This document shows, in pieces, positions 62,301 through 64,000 of a DNA stretch of 64,000 nt. Source of the stretch: Bacteroidota bacterium (GTDB lineage: Bacteria; Bacteroidota; Bacteroidia; Bacteroidales; Paludibacteraceae). Below the pieces are notes generated by a model. The model ran no database searches. It worked only from the letters and a program-made list of their open reading frames with translations, and was not told where the DNA came from. Every line of letters begins with the position of its first letter. Within the stretch, counting starts at the first letter, position 1. The stretch covers positions 166,027 to 230,026 of the forward strand of contig JAJYBB010000002.1 in the NCBI GenBank assembly GCA_021779195.1. The letters are read 5' to 3'. The position numbers and the translations under genes were made by a program.

Positions 62301-63682
62301 AAAACAATAAAAATCAATACGAAATCAAGAATTGGAGTAAACGGTATGATCACAGACATCATTCAATAGATGCGTTGGTTGTGGCTCTCACAAATCAAAG
62401 TCATATTCAACGATTGAACAATCTAAACAAATATTATCAAGATGAACTTACTGCTCGAAAGGATGAATTTGGAATTGAGACAAAAGAAGGGGAAAGTGTT
62501 TTTGAAGGATTCTTTAATTTAGAGCCGGACAAGAGAGATAAGATTCTTCGCCAAATAGAAGGTTCCCGATATTTTGAAATGCCATTTGAGAACTTGGTTG
62601 AACAAGTTAAAAATCAATTGGAAACAATGATCGTTTCGCATAAACCTAAAGATAAATTAGGGATAAAATCTGATGATTTTGATAAAAACACACCTAACAA
62701 AATTCTGAAGAAACAAATTAAGGTTAGAGCTGGATTACACCAAGAAACCTATTATGGTAAACTCAATGGGCGTGATACAAAACGGGTTGACATTTCTTCT
62801 CTTTCCTTATCGGATATTCCCAAAATTGTAATTGATAGTGCATTGGCAAATGAAATTATTATACATAAAAAGCAATATGATTCAATGAAAGAAGCTTTCA
62901 CTGGGGAAGGATTGAAAACTTTCAATGATAAAAGAATGGCTGATGGCAAACAACCTACATACAAAGTAAAAGTTTGGTACAATAAAGAAGAAAAGCAGGA
63001 AAGCGGATTACAACGTTTATATGAGAATAACCCTAAACAAAGTGTTATTACTGGGGATAATTATTTATTTATAGTAATGGAAAAAAATGGGAAAAGAATC
63101 TTTGAAATAGCGTCCTTATATGATTCCGTTTCAATTGCAACTGATGCACTGAAAGACAACATCAATGATTTTAAGAAGAAAATTGCAGAAGATTTCAGAA
63201 TTAAACATAAAAATAAACCAGAAAGAGTTTTATTTACACTTCAACAAAATGAATTGGTTTATCTCCCAACTGATAAAGATGACGAAGTTTTGAAAAAAAC
63301 TAAAACTGAATTTTTTGATTGGATAAAGAATCCTAATAACAAAAGAAACTTTTGTAAACGAATTTATAAAGTTGTGAAGTTCACAGGCAAAGATTGCTTC
63401 TTTATACCTCACAACTTTGCGAACCCTATAAGTGTAGCAAAAGATTTATCTAAAGAGGAACAAGATAGATTAAAAGAAAAATATGGGGAAAGAAAAATCC
63501 CAAAACAAGAAAAAAATTATGAAGAATTCGGTTCTTTCGGAAATTGTGCAAAAACGGTAACCGATGATGACTTTGTTAAAGAGTTGATATTTAAAAATGA
63601 ATTTGAAGGTAGTTCTCCTATGAAAATTCAAGATTATTGTATTAAAATTAAAATTGATTGGCTCGGCAATATCTCATTATAA
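59357..63682 (+). CDS. cas9: Type II-C CRISPR nuclease Cas9
   Basis: The 1441-residue protein is complete. RuvC-I is ILGLDLGTNSIGWALVD (D8). An Arg-rich bridge helix follows (NATRREKRTIRKGNKRYKLRR). RuvC-II is IRVELARDLKNSA (E737). The HNH domain is DIDHIIPKSRYYDDSFSNK (H818, N832 and N841, with the same 14 and 23 residue spacing as in SpCas9). RuvC-III is YDHRHHSIDALVVAL (H1002, D1005). All catalytic residues are present, so it should cut DNA. The length is at the long end of type II-C, as in other Bacteroidota. The PAM-interacting C-terminus gives no readable PAM. The tracrRNA gene is divergent and about 100 bases upstream. Confidence 0.97.
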   Translation: MKKILGLDLGTNSIGWALVDLENNKIEGIGSRIIPMGTDKQDFEKGVGITKNATRREKRTIRKGNKRYKLRRNKLIYILNELGMLPEQFQFKDGIPEATKLQELELIPISKKTKQLDALGLLELKDKALEEPVKLKEFGKILYQFNQLRGYSGGNNKDDNIKEKTENDVEDEDTNKKKYEVITKKVNLLKVDKSEETFKVKGGKNKGDKLNYFNLKVLLCDEDKKNSTILREEEGNEFEGLTVLQNLTENQEIELEIRIKDTSKGIKISFSLPQKTNWRKQMEETEEILKNDKDPDKKNIHFISQLRLRDLQQNKWAKIRNRVFLRNRYKEEFDKIWETQEKVFPFLNNCPKETLEKIAYYIFPGNSESQWQLRKTAIEEGLKYIIKEQVIYYQRPLKPQTELIGNCRFEKEEKVIPTSHPFFQEFRCWKQINNLFITSKTLVGNKYAYQNRYLTADEKQAIYEKLQTQKEVGFATVIEILNQNISKGILDKEQKDYFLNGLNVKAKLKGCDTILSLKKELGDYYNDFISQNKQLVEQLWSVIFDVKNHDGSEYDIKSTRVSTIISVLKNYTDEKTATELSLKLAQKIKFPRKYANLSEKAIRNILPLMLPNPIIIPETIQQQFKNIQHLIETDEILDNPKYKLEDFVIDFVKNNPSILQDGGIMESFAISLVYGKHTAETIKPQIKNYHDIVEDKERAKNLRNPIVAQIANEAMQIVKAIWKQYKFNPEELEIRVELARDLKNSAAEREKIWNGQRKNKAINDKAKDRLRDEGIALTEENILKFRLYEQQKYMSPYTKKKIIPFSKLFDDKEYDIDHIIPKSRYYDDSFSNKVICEKYINEEKSNRTAWEYITQQNSKYKNDDGELEILSANDFLSHVNDNFFGKKKKNLLAEKIPSNPVERQLKDTQYISVAIKNELAKIVGSENVKTSTGEVTDYLRSRWGLRKLFMNLTENRFKQMELWDLDENGNPKTKWVNRYVDENNKNQYEIKNWSKRYDHRHHSIDALVVALTNQSHIQRLNNLNKYYQDELTARKDEFGIETKEGESVFEGFFNLEPDKRDKILRQIEGSRYFEMPFENLVEQVKNQLETMIVSHKPKDKLGIKSDDFDKNTPNKILKKQIKVRAGLHQETYYGKLNGRDTKRVDISSLSLSDIPKIVIDSALANEIIIHKKQYDSMKEAFTGEGLKTFNDKRMADGKQPTYKVKVWYNKEEKQESGLQRLYENNPKQSVITGDNYLFIVMEKNGKRIFEIASLYDSVSIATDALKDNINDFKKKIAEDFRIKHKNKPERVLFTLQQNELVYLPTDKDDEVLKKTKTEFFDWIKNPNNKRNFCKRIYKVVKFTGKDCFFIPHNFANPISVAKDLSKEEQDRLKEKYGERKIPKQEKNYEEFGSFGNCAKTVTDDDFVKELIFKNEFEGSSPMKIQDYCIKIKIDWLGNISL

Positions 63683-64000
63683 ATTAACATGCTCAACAGT
63701 ATGAATTAACTCAAACAACCAAAAATATTATTCCATTCGTACTGAAGTGTTTCCGGTAAGTTATATATGAAGTAAAACAGGATCTATATTACGGTTATAT
63801 TAAACTATATATGTCATACAAACAAGGTGTATTACCTACTGAAAACTATTCTGTATGAAACTGATAAATAGTACTGATGAGTAAGTTAGTTTATCAGTAT
63901 GTATGGTTTCGGTGCTTTTGCGCTTACGGCACAATGCAACCGTCATGTTGAAAATCCGGATGAGATTAGTGCTGAATAAATTTAATTAAAAAGATCGGAA
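63683..64000. other. Region downstream of cas9
   Basis: No cas1, cas2, csn2 or CRISPR repeat is visible in the 318 bases after cas9. The predicted repeat start (GTTGTGATTTGCTTTC) does not occur. No gene is supported. Confidence 0.6.

Overview
The window is a stretch of a Bacteroidota chromosome, most likely order Bacteroidales. The evidence is AT-rich DNA, little sign of Shine-Dalgarno sequences, several promoters of the Bacteroidota type (TTTG, 19 bases, then TAnnTTTG), a type IX secretion (T9SS) sorting domain, DUF4251 and DUF4465 lipoproteins, a long Rho with an inserted disordered region, and a long type II-C Cas9. Most of the window is ordinary core genome: pyrimidine synthesis (pyrK-pyrD), replication (holA), translation and RNA genes (SRP RNA, tRNA-Thr, RNase P RNA, aspS, rsmG), nucleotide metabolism (amn, gmk, nadD), fatty acid synthesis (fabD, fabG), rho, tex, and energy genes (sulfide:quinone oxidoreductase, NDH-2).

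Layout. 1-12.5 kb: pyrKD, a decayed transposase, an SQR with a small downstream ORF, a decayed AlkD-like DNA-repair gene, amn, holA, tex and a THUMP-like methyltransferase. 12.6-15.9 kb: a cobalamin riboswitch controlling a single BtuH-like B12-binding lipoprotein, then SRP RNA, tRNA-Thr, YihY and RNase P RNA. 16-28 kb: ndh, trpB2 with a possible attenuator, yicC-gmk-nadD, a GNAT protein, a propeller/phosphoesterase and an S9 peptidase. 28.2-35.9 kb: an accessory island in which four related 97-138 bp structured repeats, resembling integron attC sites, separate unrelated cargo. The cargo is a TdeIII-like restriction-modification system with its own C-type regulator and operators, an aquaporin, a REP-associated transposase pseudogene among REP-like hairpins, and a T9SS-secreted propeller broken by one stop codon. 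36-54 kb: a membrane-tethered AraC regulator, a DUF362 ferredoxin, the Na+-pumping methylmalonyl-CoA decarboxylase operon with the epimerase, fabG, rho, rsmG, fabD and aspS. 54.5-55.6 kb: a lone alpha/beta hydrolase followed at once by one arm of the same attC-like repeat. 55.6-59 kb: an outer-membrane protein and two lipoproteins. 59.1-63.7 kb: a tracrRNA transcribed away from cas9, with a textbook promoter, and a complete 1441-residue Cas9. No cas1, cas2 or array lies before the window ends.

How the genes work together. The decarboxylase subunits and the epimerase point to the succinate-propionate route, whose mutase needs B12; the riboswitch-controlled B12-binding lipoprotein fits that need. 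SQR and NDH-2 both feed electrons to quinone. The accessory loci (restriction-modification, Cas9, cassette-like repeats, REP transposase) are the defence and mobile part. All functions are inferred from reading the sequence; no database search was run.
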